Notes under the pieces: generated by a model
Database searches by the model: none
The model's input: only the letters and a program-made list of their open reading frames with translations
What the model was told of the DNA's origin: nothing
Program-made: the position numbers and the translations under genes
NCBI GenBank assembly: GCA_030682795.1
Contig: JAUXNJ010000047.1
Coordinates: forward strand, 1-64,000
From: Sphingobacteriaceae bacterium
GTDB taxonomy: Bacteria; Bacteroidota; Bacteroidia; UBA7662
Length of the DNA: 64,000 nucleotides
Direction of reading: 5' to 3'
Shown here: piece by piece, positions 1 through 7,575 of the stretch
Layout of the letters: every line of letters begins with the position of its first letter
How positions within the stretch are numbered: the stretch's first letter is position 1

Positions 1-1
1 T

Positions 2-94
2 TGCAAAGAAAAGGTGCGCTTACTGGAGGAATTATTAGCGATTTACCGCCAAAACAAGCCTGATGTTGGACCAACGTTGGACCAAAAAAAATAA
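2..94 (+). CDS. C-terminal end of an unidentified protein (partial)
   Basis: An open frame enters from the left edge and ends at the TAA at 92-94, giving the last 30 residues of a protein. The tail begins CKEKVRLLEELLAIYRQ, an amphipathic charged helix, and ends in a short polar stretch. Short Bacteroidota helix-turn-helix regulators often end in a similar helix, so a regulator is a guess; there is too little sequence to name a family. The last codons contain two tandem copies of TTGGACCAA. It lies 12 bases upstream of the truncated map frame. Confidence 0.4.
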   Translation, partial: CKEKVRLLEELLAIYRQNKPDVGPTLDQKK

Positions 95-106
95 GCGAAC
101 TGATAA

Positions 107-733
107 TTAGTAAGTTATGACAAAAATCGCAGTTCCTACGAAACCTACAAATTCCCGGGTTATACCTGCATCAGCGTAGGCAAGGAGCTTTGTCACGGCA
201 TTCCCTCGCCCAAGCGGATTTTGCAAGCTGGGGATCTCATCAACATCGACGTGTCGGCTGAGTTGGATGGCTTTTGGTCCGACAACGGCGCTTCTTTTGT
301 ACTCGGAGAAGACAAATTTGGGCACCAAAAGCTGGTCGATGCCTCTAAAGACATCCTCAAAAAAGCCATCTTCAACATCAAAGGAGGGGTGAAAATTGCC
401 GACATCGGGGCGCTCATCGAGCAGGAAGCCAAAAAGGCAGGCTACAAAGTGATCAAAAACCTCGGGGGCCACGGCATTGGCCGGAGTCTGCACGAGCAAC
501 CCGACGAGCTGCTCAATTACAAAAACCGCTTCGACCAGCGGCGCTTCAAAAAGCATTCGGTGGTGGCCATCGAAACCTTCATCTCCACCGACTCCACCTA
601 CGCAGTGGAGCAAGCCGACGGCTGGACCATGCTCGGCAACAAAGGCGGCTACATGGCCCAACACGAGCACACCATCGTCATCACCGACGGCCAGCCGGTG
701 GTTTTAACGGAGGGGAATGGGATTTGGGGGTAG
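107..733 (+). pseudogene. map: Methionine aminopeptidase type I, N-terminally truncated
   Basis: Methionine aminopeptidase removes the initiator methionine from nascent proteins in the cytosol using two metal ions. Homology begins near 135 (YKFPGYTCIS) and runs to the stop at 733. All five metal ligands and the catalytic histidine are visible: CHGIP (His), NIDV (Asp), WSDNG (Asp), GGHGIG (His), AIETF (Glu) and QHEHT (Glu). The family is about 250 residues, so some 70 N-terminal residues are missing. No in-frame ATG lies upstream: the frame hits TAA at 104-106, and the ATG at 117 is in another frame that stops at once. A TTG at 221 would remove the first catalytic motif. I read this as a gene cut at its 5' end by rearrangement, or as an assembly or frameshift error. 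The intact C-terminal half suggests the break is recent. Confidence 0.75.
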
Positions 734-763
734 GCTGGGCTGCTTCGATAATAAAATTCAATT

Positions 764-1276
764 ATGACTAAAAAAGACTTTTTCGTCGTCCTTATCAAAG
801 TCTTTGGCTTGTACGCCACCTTAGTATCGCTGTTTTCGATTGTTCCGCGTATGTTTTCATACGCAGGTGCAGGATTCGATGCTTTGTCGATGACCTGGAT
901 TTTGTTGTCAGCCTTGGTTGTTGTAGGGCTTTTCGTGGGGCTGCTGTTCAAGGCCGAGGCCGTGGTTCGCCTCCTCCGGCTCGAGCGAGGTTTTGACGAG
1001 GAGCGCATCGATTTGGGTCGATTGTCAGGACTGGCTATCATCAAAATCAGCCTCCTCATCATCGGTGCCACCTTGGTCATCGATCAGCTGCCTGCATTCT
1101 TAAGCCACAGTTACTACGCCTTCAAAGCCGATCTGCGCGGGCAGGACTACGATTCAGAAGACAATTTCAACTGGCTGCTGAGTAGTCTGGAATTGATTTT
1201 GGGTTTGGCTTTGGTTACGCAGTTCGACCGGATTGCTGTGTTTTTGATGCGAAAGGAGGAGGGTGATGACAAGTAG
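764..1276 (+). CDS. Small integral membrane protein, unknown function
   Basis: A 170-residue protein with about four hydrophobic segments, near residues 8-30, 42-63, 88-110 and 136-155, separated by short charged loops. The tail KEEGDDK is acidic and polar. I recognise no catalytic motif or named domain. The ATG at 764 follows the map remnant stop by 30 bases. It is followed by a lipoprotein gene on the same strand, so the two may be co-transcribed. The best description is a multi-pass inner-membrane protein of unknown role. Confidence 0.7.
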   Translation: MTKKDFFVVLIKVFGLYATLVSLFSIVPRMFSYAGAGFDALSMTWILLSALVVVGLFVGLLFKAEAVVRLLRLERGFDEERIDLGRLSGLAIIKISLLIIGATLVIDQLPAFLSHSYYAFKADLRGQDYDSEDNFNWLLSSLELILGLALVTQFDRIAVFLMRKEEGDDK

Positions 1277-1322
1277 AGTTGATGCAGCATTGATTTTAAA
1301 TTATTTGCGAAAAAAGCCATAC

Positions 1323-1841
1323 ATGAAGGTGAATTTACTCCTGCTTTGGCCTGCCTTGTGGCTGCTAATAGGCTGTAATCAAAAGTCTAGCGCTACTACC
1401 GATACCAATACTGCGATTGCTTGGCGATGCGATTGCCTCCTCGATGAGCTTGCTGCCAACGACACCTTAATTGTAAAAATTCGCAGTGGTGGATGCTTCC
1501 ATTGGCACGAACAGCTAATGCAGTTTTACAAAAGCAACAACAAACTACATGCTGCTCTTTATTTGACAGATTTTTTGGAGAAGCGTACAGTAGGACCTAT
1601 TTCGTATGTGGTTGATAGTTCGGCAGCCATGCAATTCGCTAGCTTTTTAGAAAAAGGCCAGCAACTACCAAAAGATGAATTCCATTGTACCACTATCGAC
1701 TCTTTTGAGGTACAATATCAATCTCAAACAATTCATTTTATCGACGGTAATTGCGGTTTTCTAAGGCATCATGATCTAATTAATGCCATTTTTCCTGCAA
1801 AGGAGCTGGATAGCTTGTATTTGAAATGGCGGAGGGGGTGA
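1323..1841 (+). CDS. Putative lipoprotein, unknown function
   Basis: A 172-residue protein starting MKVNLLLLWPALWLLIGC, a lipoprotein signal peptide with lipobox LIGC and the acylated cysteine at residue 18. The start at 1323 is preferred because an upstream in-frame ATG at 1263 overlaps the preceding gene and would bury the signal peptide. The mature part is soluble, with several cysteines (WRCDCLL, CFHWH, DGNCGF) that could form disulfides in the periplasm. No family recognised. It ends three bases from the convergent gene at 1845. Confidence 0.7.
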   Translation: MKVNLLLLWPALWLLIGCNQKSSATTDTNTAIAWRCDCLLDELAANDTLIVKIRSGGCFHWHEQLMQFYKSNNKLHAALYLTDFLEKRTVGPISYVVDSSAAMQFASFLEKGQQLPKDEFHCTTIDSFEVQYQSQTIHFIDGNCGFLRHHDLINAIFPAKELDSLYLKWRRG

Positions 1842-1844
1842 ATG

Positions 1845-2306
1845 TCAGCAACCCCTCGTCCGTTCCTTCCCCTCCCTCGTCAACGCCATCTCCTTACTCC
1901 GCGTTAAAGTTTTAATGTGCTCTACCCGCCGAAAGCGCAGGGCGCTCCAGTCGTCGTCGATGGCGACTTGACGTACGGGTTCGAAGCCGAGCGCGCCAAG
2001 CACAGTCCAGCCAGTATCGCGGTTGAACTCACACTTATAGCGCTTGCTGCTGCCTTTGGGGTAGCAGATCCACAAAAGGCCATCGCTGGCAAGGTTGTCG
2101 GCCAGTTGCGCGGTAGCGGCATCGAGGGCGGCTTGGGTCATTACGAAAGCCATGGCAAAGTCGAGGGGAGCAGGGCCTGCCGGCTCAGCGCGCCATTGGC
2201 TGCTGCCCGCCAACCAGGCCTGTGCCTCGGCAAATTCAAAAGGGGCATGCAACACACAGCTGTGCACATGCCCCTTGAAGTTGAGTTTTTTGAAAAGCGC
2301 TTCCAT
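1845..2306 (-). CDS. Hypothetical protein, DUF3052-like
   Basis: A 153-residue cytosolic protein without signal peptide or membrane segment. Around residues 50-125 it has a pattern of the DUF3052 type: a hydrophobic strand (AMAFVMTQAAL), a strand followed by PKG (GLLWICYPKG), then a late DDDWSALRFR motif. The tail is basic. DUF3052 has no established activity, and my assignment is by pattern only. The gene starts inside the stop codon of the upstream HAD gene (TGATG overlap), so the two are translationally coupled and probably belong to one process. Confidence 0.6.
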   Translation of the reverse strand: MEALFKKLNFKGHVHSCVLHAPFEFAEAQAWLAGSSQWRAEPAGPAPLDFAMAFVMTQAALDAATAQLADNLASDGLLWICYPKGSSKRYKCEFNRDTGWTVLGALGFEPVRQVAIDDDWSALRFRRVEHIKTLTRSKEMALTREGKERTRGC

Positions 2307-2683
2307 CAGCCTTCACTTTCTTCCTTGGTCCAAGGCACAAAGTTGTTGATGTCGTTCAAAGCCTCGTTCCAATCGCCGCGGAAGCCAATGGCCCGGTCGT
2401 CGAGGTAAATGTCGGCCATGGGCTTGCCGAAGGTCCAGATTTTGTCGTAAGGTATCTCATGCTCGGCCAAATAGGCCTTCATGGCTGCATCTTGGTCGAT
2501 TTCGTCCTTCTTGCGAAACATTTTATTGCTGCGGGTGCTAAAAATGTAAATTTTATAGCCTTTGTCACGCAGCGCCTGCATGGCCTCGCGGGTGCCGGGC
2601 ACAGGCGGGTCGTAAATGGCGCCGCCGTTCCAGCCTTTGCTGTAGGCGTGTATGACGCCGTCGAAATCAACTGCTATGGTCAT
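2306..2683 (-). CDS. HAD-superfamily phosphatase-like protein
   Basis: A 125-residue protein with the haloacid dehalogenase signature VDFDGVI at residues 5-11; the first Asp would be the nucleophile and the second the acid/base. Motif II is the Ser/Thr in IFSTRS (about 47-52). The conserved Lys is probably near KIWTFGKP, and the acidic motif is YLDDRAIG (about 93-100). It is shorter than most HAD enzymes and lacks a cap domain. Similar Bacteroidota proteins are annotated only as hydrolases, and the substrate cannot be read from sequence. It is the first gene of a two-gene unit with the coupled DUF3052-like gene. Confidence 0.75.
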   Translation of the reverse strand: MTIAVDFDGVIHAYSKGWNGGAIYDPPVPGTREAMQALRDKGYKIYIFSTRSNKMFRKKDEIDQDAAMKAYLAEHEIPYDKIWTFGKPMADIYLDDRAIGFRGDWNEALNDINNFVPWTKEESEG

Positions 2684-2731
2684 GATTTGGGATTTGCGAT
2701 TTGGATTAGCGATTTGCGATTTGGGTTTGCA
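2684..2731 (+). repeat. Short tandem repeat of a GATTTGS-like heptamer
   Basis: Immediately upstream of the HAD gene start, variants of GATTTGG, GATTTGC and GATTAGC follow one another about six times in 48 bases. Copies are imperfect and irregularly spaced. This is a low-complexity array, not a CRISPR. It sits where the promoter of the HAD gene should be, so copy number could affect expression. Confidence 0.6.
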
Positions 2732-2764
2732 ATTACAAGGCGAAGATAGGGGTAAAAAGCAAAG

Positions 2765-2826
2765 CTTCCGGGTATTATCGAGGCATCTGATTTTGGGTAG
2801 ATGGGGGCATCGATAATCGCCGGAAG
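2765..2826. terminator. Long imperfect stem-loop, probable terminator
   Basis: CTTCCGGGTATTATCGA at 2765-2781 pairs with TCGATAATCGCCGGAAG at 2810-2826, with 15 of 17 positions complementary. A smaller CATCT/AGATG stem lies inside the loop. On the minus strand the hairpin follows the stop of the LamG gene (2845) by about 20 bases and is followed by a T-rich run, which fits transcription termination. Confidence 0.5.
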
Positions 2827-2844
2827 CCGTAGAAACGAGCGTTT

Positions 2845-4347
2845 TTACTGTTTGATTAAGCGCATTTTCGCATGCTTGGCTACTTCGAGTAGGTAGTGGC
2901 CGCTGGCCAGGCCTTCGGTGGAGAGCAAATTATTGCCGGCCTCGAATTGGCCTTTTTGCAGCACGCGGCCTTGCAAGTCGAGGAGCTGGTAGGTTAACGG
3001 ACCACTGTTTTCGGGCAAATCGATGTTCCAAGCGGCAGTAGCAGGGTTGGGGTACACTTTGAGCGGCGACAAGCCTTGCTCAGCCACGCTGGTGGTATTG
3101 ATCACAGTAAGCACCGCAGCAACGGAGGTGTCGGCACAAGGAGTTCGTAAGACCAAACAACGGTAGCTGTGGCCAGTTTGACTTAAGCTCAAATTGCTGA
3201 GTTGCAAAACCCGGGCGGTAGCTCCACTTACATCGCTACCATTGGTCAAATTGGTAAAGCCGCTACCGCTATTTACCTGCCACTGAAAGCCCGCCAAACT
3301 GTCGTAGCTCGTTACACTAAAGCTGGCAGTTTCATTCATGCGTCCAGAAGTAGCCACCGGATTATTTTCCAACATGGCGTTGCAAGTTACCGTGAGGACC
3401 ACAGCAGTGGAAGTATCGCCACAATTCGTGCTGGCCACAATACAACGGAAACTGGCTTGATTGAGGTCAAAATCTACATTGTTGATGCGCAAAGTATCGC
3501 TGTTCACCCCGCTAAAGCGGGTGCCGTTGCTCAAAGCTGCGAAGCCAGTACCAGTATTCATTTGCCATTGACGGGTGGCGGAGGCGCCTGGGCCACTGAT
3601 CACCAGACTGCTGTTTTGATTGCGCTGCACTTGAACATTGCTGGGTTGCTGACCTATTACTGCATCACAGCCTGTGAAAAGCAATTGTACTTCATTGCTG
3701 TCCAAGGCCCGGTTCCACCAACCTACGTCATCGATTTTACCTATAAAATTACTACCTGTGTTGATGCCTCTACCTATCCAAAGAGGCAAATTGGCACTGG
3801 TAACTGCCGTATGGGTAAATACATTGGTGGCCACTGCAACACCATTTTTATACAAGGTCATATTGGGTGCATTGTACACGCATACATAGTGTTCCCAAGT
3901 GTTGAGTACCACAGGAGTTTGGGCCCAAATCCAAGCCGATTGTTGTTTGTTAGTGCCAAACGAGGTAATGGTCGTGGAGTTTTGGAGCAAAGTAATAAAG
4001 TTACCCGCAGTGCTTAAACCAGTCATAATGGCTACCGTGCCTCCCGTTTTGTATAGCCAAGCACTGAAGCTAAACGACTGCGTTGGATTGAGGGTAAAGC
4101 TGGGGGCCGTATTGGTTAAATGGCCAGCTGTGCTAAATTCATAAGCACTGTTGGGTGTACCAAAACGGTCGGTGGTAGCGGTAACCGTACCCGACTGGGT
4201 TAAGTGATTGTTACTGCCGCTGGCATCTAAAATATTACCTTCGAAGCCGTAATAGGCCACCAAGCCGTTGGTGGGCACGCTGGCTGGGATCTGCGCCTGT
4301 ACTGTTCCTGCCCAAAGCAGGGCTGCTGCAAGTATAATTTTGTTCAT
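2845..4347 (-). CDS. Secreted LamG-domain protein with T9SS sorting domain
   Basis: A 500-residue secreted protein. Residues 1-18 are a signal peptide (cut after VQA). Residues about 27-225 form a concanavalin/LamG-type jelly-roll domain (GLVAYYGFEGN, FSFSAWLYKTGG, WEHYVCVYN, KIDDVGWWNRAL). Two Ig-like repeats follow at about 230-325 and 325-415, each with a paired cysteine (CRCIV-type; FRCIVAST and YRCLVLRT). The last 75 residues (VYPNPATAAWNIDLP to the C-terminal basic tail) are a type A T9SS sorting domain. It should pass the outer membrane by T9SS and stay on the surface or be released, where it may bind glycans or protein. Ligand unknown. The hairpin at 2765-2826 probably ends its transcript. 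Confidence 0.85.
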   Translation of the reverse strand: MNKIILAAALLWAGTVQAQIPASVPTNGLVAYYGFEGNILDASGSNNHLTQSGTVTATTDRFGTPNSAYEFSTAGHLTNTAPSFTLNPTQSFSFSAWLYKTGGTVAIMTGLSTAGNFITLLQNSTTITSFGTNKQQSAWIWAQTPVVLNTWEHYVCVYNAPNMTLYKNGVAVATNVFTHTAVTSANLPLWIGRGINTGSNFIGKIDDVGWWNRALDSNEVQLLFTGCDAVIGQQPSNVQVQRNQNSSLVISGPGASATRQWQMNTGTGFAALSNGTRFSGVNSDTLRINNVDFDLNQASFRCIVASTNCGDTSTAVVLTVTCNAMLENNPVATSGRMNETASFSVTSYDSLAGFQWQVNSGSGFTNLTNGSDVSGATARVLQLSNLSLSQTGHSYRCLVLRTPCADTSVAAVLTVINTTSVAEQGLSPLKVYPNPATAAWNIDLPENSGPLTYQLLDLQGRVLQKGQFEAGNNLLSTEGLASGHYLLEVAKHAKMRLIKQ

Positions 4348-4379
4348 ATATGTTTTGGTTTTAGGATGTTTTATCTGAT

Positions 4380-5219
4380 TTAAAGTTCTGCCAGTTTTAA
4401 GGTTTGGTCGGCCCGCACGCCTTTGTCGGTTTGCACCAAACTACACAGCTCAATCTGCGGGTCGTGTTCAAAGTACAGCAACCAGTTTTCGGCAGCCGCT
4501 CGGGCTAGTATCTCAGTCTTCTCCTTCAGCGTATCCAACGGCCGCATGTCGTACGCCATGATCCAGGGCAACGGCAAATGGGCAATGGAAGGCAGCAAAT
4601 CGGCGCAGTACAATATTTTACGACCTTGGTAGGGAATCAAAGGCAGCATCATGCCTTCGGTATGCCCATCTACCCGCAAAAAATCGAGTCCGGCTGCCTG
4701 CTCGCCATCTTTAATGAGCACGGCCTGACCACTTTCTATGATGGGCTGGATGTTTTCTTTTAAAAAAGAAGCCTTTTCCCGCGCATTTGGCTGGGGGTAG
4801 GCCCAATGGTACTGGTCGCTATGCAGCCAATATTTCGCATTCGGAAACACCATTTCAAAGCCGCTGCGGTCGGTTTTCCACTTTACCGAGCCCCCGCAAT
4901 GGTCGAAATGCAAATGGGTGAGCACCACGTCGGTAATGTCGTTAGGGGTGAAGCCGTGCGCGGCCAAACTTTTGTGCAGCGAACCTTCGCCATGCAGAAA
5001 GTAAAAGCCAAAAAACTTCTCATCCTGCTTATCGCCCATGCCATTGTCAATCAAAATCAAGCGTTCCCCATCTTCAATCAGCAAACAACGCAAGGCCCAA
5101 GAGCACATATTGTTGCTGTCGGCGGGATTGTGTTTCTGCCATAAACTCTTCGGTACCACGCCAAACATGGCGCCGCCGTCGAGTTTAAAATGGCCTGTAT
5201 CGATGGTATAGAGTTTCAT
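4380..5219 (-). CDS. MBL-fold metallo-hydrolase
   Basis: A 279-residue metallo-beta-lactamase-fold enzyme. The zinc motif HLHFDH lies near residue 100 within LTHLHFDHCGG. Further metal ligands are expected in VDGHTEGM (His) and YCADLLP (Asp). I start it at 5217-5219 (MKLYTIDTGHF) because the preceding in-frame residues are basic and unlike the family. There is no signal peptide, so it should be cytosolic. Close Bacteroidota relatives are annotated as MBL-fold hydrolases; lactonase activity is possible but unproved. It is divergent from mpl, with about 180 bases between them. Confidence 0.85.
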   Translation of the reverse strand: MKLYTIDTGHFKLDGGAMFGVVPKSLWQKHNPADSNNMCSWALRCLLIEDGERLILIDNGMGDKQDEKFFGFYFLHGEGSLHKSLAAHGFTPNDITDVVLTHLHFDHCGGSVKWKTDRSGFEMVFPNAKYWLHSDQYHWAYPQPNAREKASFLKENIQPIIESGQAVLIKDGEQAAGLDFLRVDGHTEGMMLPLIPYQGRKILYCADLLPSIAHLPLPWIMAYDMRPLDTLKEKTEILARAAAENWLLYFEHDPQIELCSLVQTDKGVRADQTLKLAEL

Positions 5220-5398
5220 TTGCTTGTATTTGGAAGCAAAATAGGGCTTTTTGTGCATTTTGAGGTGCAAAGCCGCGTTTTTCTGGGAGATTTTTAGCCA
5301 ATTCCATAAAAAATGAAATTGGTGGATAACCTTTCACAATCCTTTGCCAACTTGCATCCTCGTTTGAAAATTCATTCGTTCACTAAATTCCCTCACAG

Positions 5399-6739
5399 AT
5401 GAACATACATCTGATTGCCATCGGCGGTGCTGTGATGCACAACCTGGCACTCGAATTGGCCGCTCAAGGACATACCGTTACCGGTTCTGATGATATATTG
5501 CAGGAGCCATCCCGCTCCAGACTCGAAGCTGCAGGCTTGTTGCCCGCCGAAACAGGCTGGTTTCCCGAAAAAATCCATGCGGGTTTACAAGCAGTGATTT
5601 TGGGGATGCATGCCCGGGCCGACAATCCCGAGTTGTTGCAGGCCCAGGCACTCGGACTAGCCGTTTATTCTTTCCCGCAATACGTTTACGAGCACGCCAA
5701 GCACAAAAAACGCTTGGTGGTGGCTGGTAGTCACGGCAAAACCACCATCACCGCCATGGTGATGCACGTGCTGCGCTTTCATAAAAAGGACTTCGATTAC
5801 CTCGTGGGCAGTCAGCTCGCCGGCTTCGAGCGCATGGTGCGGCTCACTGAGGCAGCGCCAGTAATGGTGATAGAAGGGGATGAGTACCTCACTTCGCCAC
5901 TCGACCTGCGACCCAAGTTTCTGCACTACCAGCCGCATGCCGCCGTAATTTCGGGCGTGGCCTGGGACCACATCAATGTGTTTCCTACCTACGAATCTTA
6001 CCTCAGTCAGTTCCGCCAATTGGCCGAAAGCATGCTCCCTGGCGCTACTTTGGGTTATTACGATGGCGATGCCGACTTGGTGGCCTTGGTGGAGCCTTTT
6101 GCCGATAAACTCAAGCTTAAGCCGTACCATGCGGCCGATTATGTGTTGGAAGATGGCTACATCTTTTTAAAAACCTCGCTCGGTAAAATTCCCTTGCAGA
6201 TTTTTGGCAAGCACAACATCGAAAACATAGCCGCAGCCCGTTTGCTCACCGAAGAAGCAGGTATTAAAAAGGAAGAATTTTACCAAGCCATTGCTTCTTT
6301 CCCAGGTACAGCCAGACGCTTGGAGTGCATCCATCGGGGAAAAGATTTTGTGATTTTTAGAGATTTTGCCCATGCTCCTAGCAAGGTAGCGGCCACGGTA
6401 AAGGCAGTGAAGGAGATGTTTCCTGATAAACAAATAACGGCTGTATTAGAGCTACATACATTCTCTAGCTTAAAGCATGAGTTTATGTCACATTACGCCG
6501 GCAGCATGGATGGGGTAGACCGCGCGCTGGTGTATTACAGTCCCGAAGTAGTGGCCAGTAAAAAACTCGAAGCCTTTCCGCCGGCAGAAGTGGTGAGCGG
6601 CTTCGCACGACCCGACTTGCAAGTCATTACCCAAAAAGCCGAACTGCATCAGCAACTGGTAGAATTGCCTAAAAAAGGTGTTTTGTTGCTCATGAGCTCA
6701 GGAACTTTCGACGGTTTCGACTTGCAACAACTCAGCTAA
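5399..6739 (+). CDS. mpl: Mur ligase family protein, Mpl-type (murein peptide ligase)
   Basis: A 446-residue Mur ligase. It probably joins recycled murein tripeptide to UDP-MurNAc in the cytosol. Features in order: N-terminal Rossmann-like region (HLIAIGGAVMHNLAL), ATP-binding GSHGKTT at 110-116, VIEGDEY at 157-163, WDHINVFPTY at 189-198, GKHNIENIAAA at 270-280, RRLE at 306, and DFAHAPSK at 322-329, where Mpl and MurC have DFAHHPT. Length matches Mpl. MurC is the main alternative, but the missing second glycine-rich motif and the IGGAVMHNLA start favour Mpl. It stands alone, with the exonuclease 60 bases downstream under its own promoter. Confidence 0.85.
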   Translation: MNIHLIAIGGAVMHNLALELAAQGHTVTGSDDILQEPSRSRLEAAGLLPAETGWFPEKIHAGLQAVILGMHARADNPELLQAQALGLAVYSFPQYVYEHAKHKKRLVVAGSHGKTTITAMVMHVLRFHKKDFDYLVGSQLAGFERMVRLTEAAPVMVIEGDEYLTSPLDLRPKFLHYQPHAAVISGVAWDHINVFPTYESYLSQFRQLAESMLPGATLGYYDGDADLVALVEPFADKLKLKPYHAADYVLEDGYIFLKTSLGKIPLQIFGKHNIENIAAARLLTEEAGIKKEEFYQAIASFPGTARRLECIHRGKDFVIFRDFAHAPSKVAATVKAVKEMFPDKQITAVLELHTFSSLKHEFMSHYAGSMDGVDRALVYYSPEVVASKKLEAFPPAEVVSGFARPDLQVITQKAELHQQLVELPKKGVLLLMSSGTFDGFDLQQLS

Positions 6740-6749
6740 TGGCCTGTTT

Positions 6750-6783
6750 TTGTCAAGCTTCTGAGCCCCTTTTAGTATCTTTG
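6750..6783 (+). promoter_or_regulatory. Promoter of the DnaQ-like exonuclease gene
   Basis: TTG at 6750-6752 and TATCTTTG at 6776-6783, 23 bases apart, fit the Bacteroidota consensus TTG-N(17-23)-TAnnTTTG. The predicted start is near 6788, 13 bases before the ATG at 6801. Confidence 0.6.
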
Positions 6784-6800
6784 ACCTTTAATACATTATC

Positions 6801-7574
6801 ATGCAATTAAATCTCAAGCGTCCGCTCGCCTTTTTTGACCTCGAAACCACAGGCCTCAATCAGGCTACCGACCGCATTGTAGAAATTGCTGTGCTCAAGG
6901 CCATGCCCGACGGCACCAGTCAGATGTTGCACCAGCGCATCAATCCCGAAATGCCCATTCCCGCTGAAACCAGCAAAATTCACGGCATTTTCGACGTAGA
7001 TGTGAAAGACATGCCCACTTTCAGGGAGTTTGCCCCCAAGCTTAATGAGTTCATGCGTGATTGCGATTTTGCTGGTTACAACTCCAATTATTTCGATTTG
7101 CCGGTGATTGTGGAGGAGTTTTTAAGGGTGGACGTCGATTTTGAGATCAGTCACCGCAAATTTGTAGACGTTCAAACCATCTTCCATAAAAAAGAACCCC
7201 GTGATTTAAAAGCTGCCTACCGTTTTTATTGCGGTAAAGACCTTGAAAACGCACACAGCGCTGAGGCCGACATTACGGCGACTTACGAGATTTTGCTCAG
7301 TCAGCTCGACCGCTATGAAGACATCAAAAACGATGTGGAGTTTTTGCACCGTTTTACCTCGCGCAACAATAAATCAGTTGATTTGGCCGGGCGCATTGTG
7401 TACAACGACAAAAACGAAGAGGTTTTCAACTTTGGTAAACATAAAGGCCGCACCGTCGAAGAGGTTTTTGCCAAAGAACCTGGCTATTACCAGTGGATGA
7501 TGGATGGCGATTTCCCCAATTACACCAAAAAAGTAGTCACCGGCATACGCCTGCGGGCTTTCAACAAAAAATAG
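6801..7574 (+). CDS. DnaQ-like DEDDh 3'-5' exonuclease with C-terminal accessory module
   Basis: A 257-residue exonuclease. The four acidic residues and catalytic histidine are present: FFDLETTG (D13, E15), NYFDLP (D99) and AHSAEAD (H152, D157). IHGIFDVDV at 60-68 is the Exo II-side motif usual in epsilon-type enzymes. Residues about 208-238 (FNFGKHKGRTVEEV and YYQWMMDGDF) form a small C-terminal module also seen in exonuclease X-like proteins and DUF3820. It could act in DNA repair or proofreading, or in RNA degradation. It does not belong to a DNA polymerase gene here. It is followed at one base by mtaB, so the two are probably one transcript. Confidence 0.85.
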   Translation: MQLNLKRPLAFFDLETTGLNQATDRIVEIAVLKAMPDGTSQMLHQRINPEMPIPAETSKIHGIFDVDVKDMPTFREFAPKLNEFMRDCDFAGYNSNYFDLPVIVEEFLRVDVDFEISHRKFVDVQTIFHKKEPRDLKAAYRFYCGKDLENAHSAEADITATYEILLSQLDRYEDIKNDVEFLHRFTSRNNKSVDLAGRIVYNDKNEEVFNFGKHKGRTVEEVFAKEPGYYQWMMDGDFPNYTKKVVTGIRLRAFNKK

Positions 7575-7575
7575 G

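Noticed and set aside
2684-2826. Repeat-rich stretch as a CRISPR or integron site
   Set aside because: Copies are short, irregular and unspaced; the hairpin is a single structure.
3202-4017. 271-codon open frame on the + strand opposite the LamG gene
   Set aside because: Complement of a well-supported secreted protein; composition (many Thr/Ile/Ala) reflects antisense of a beta-rich coding region and no start or domain is credible.
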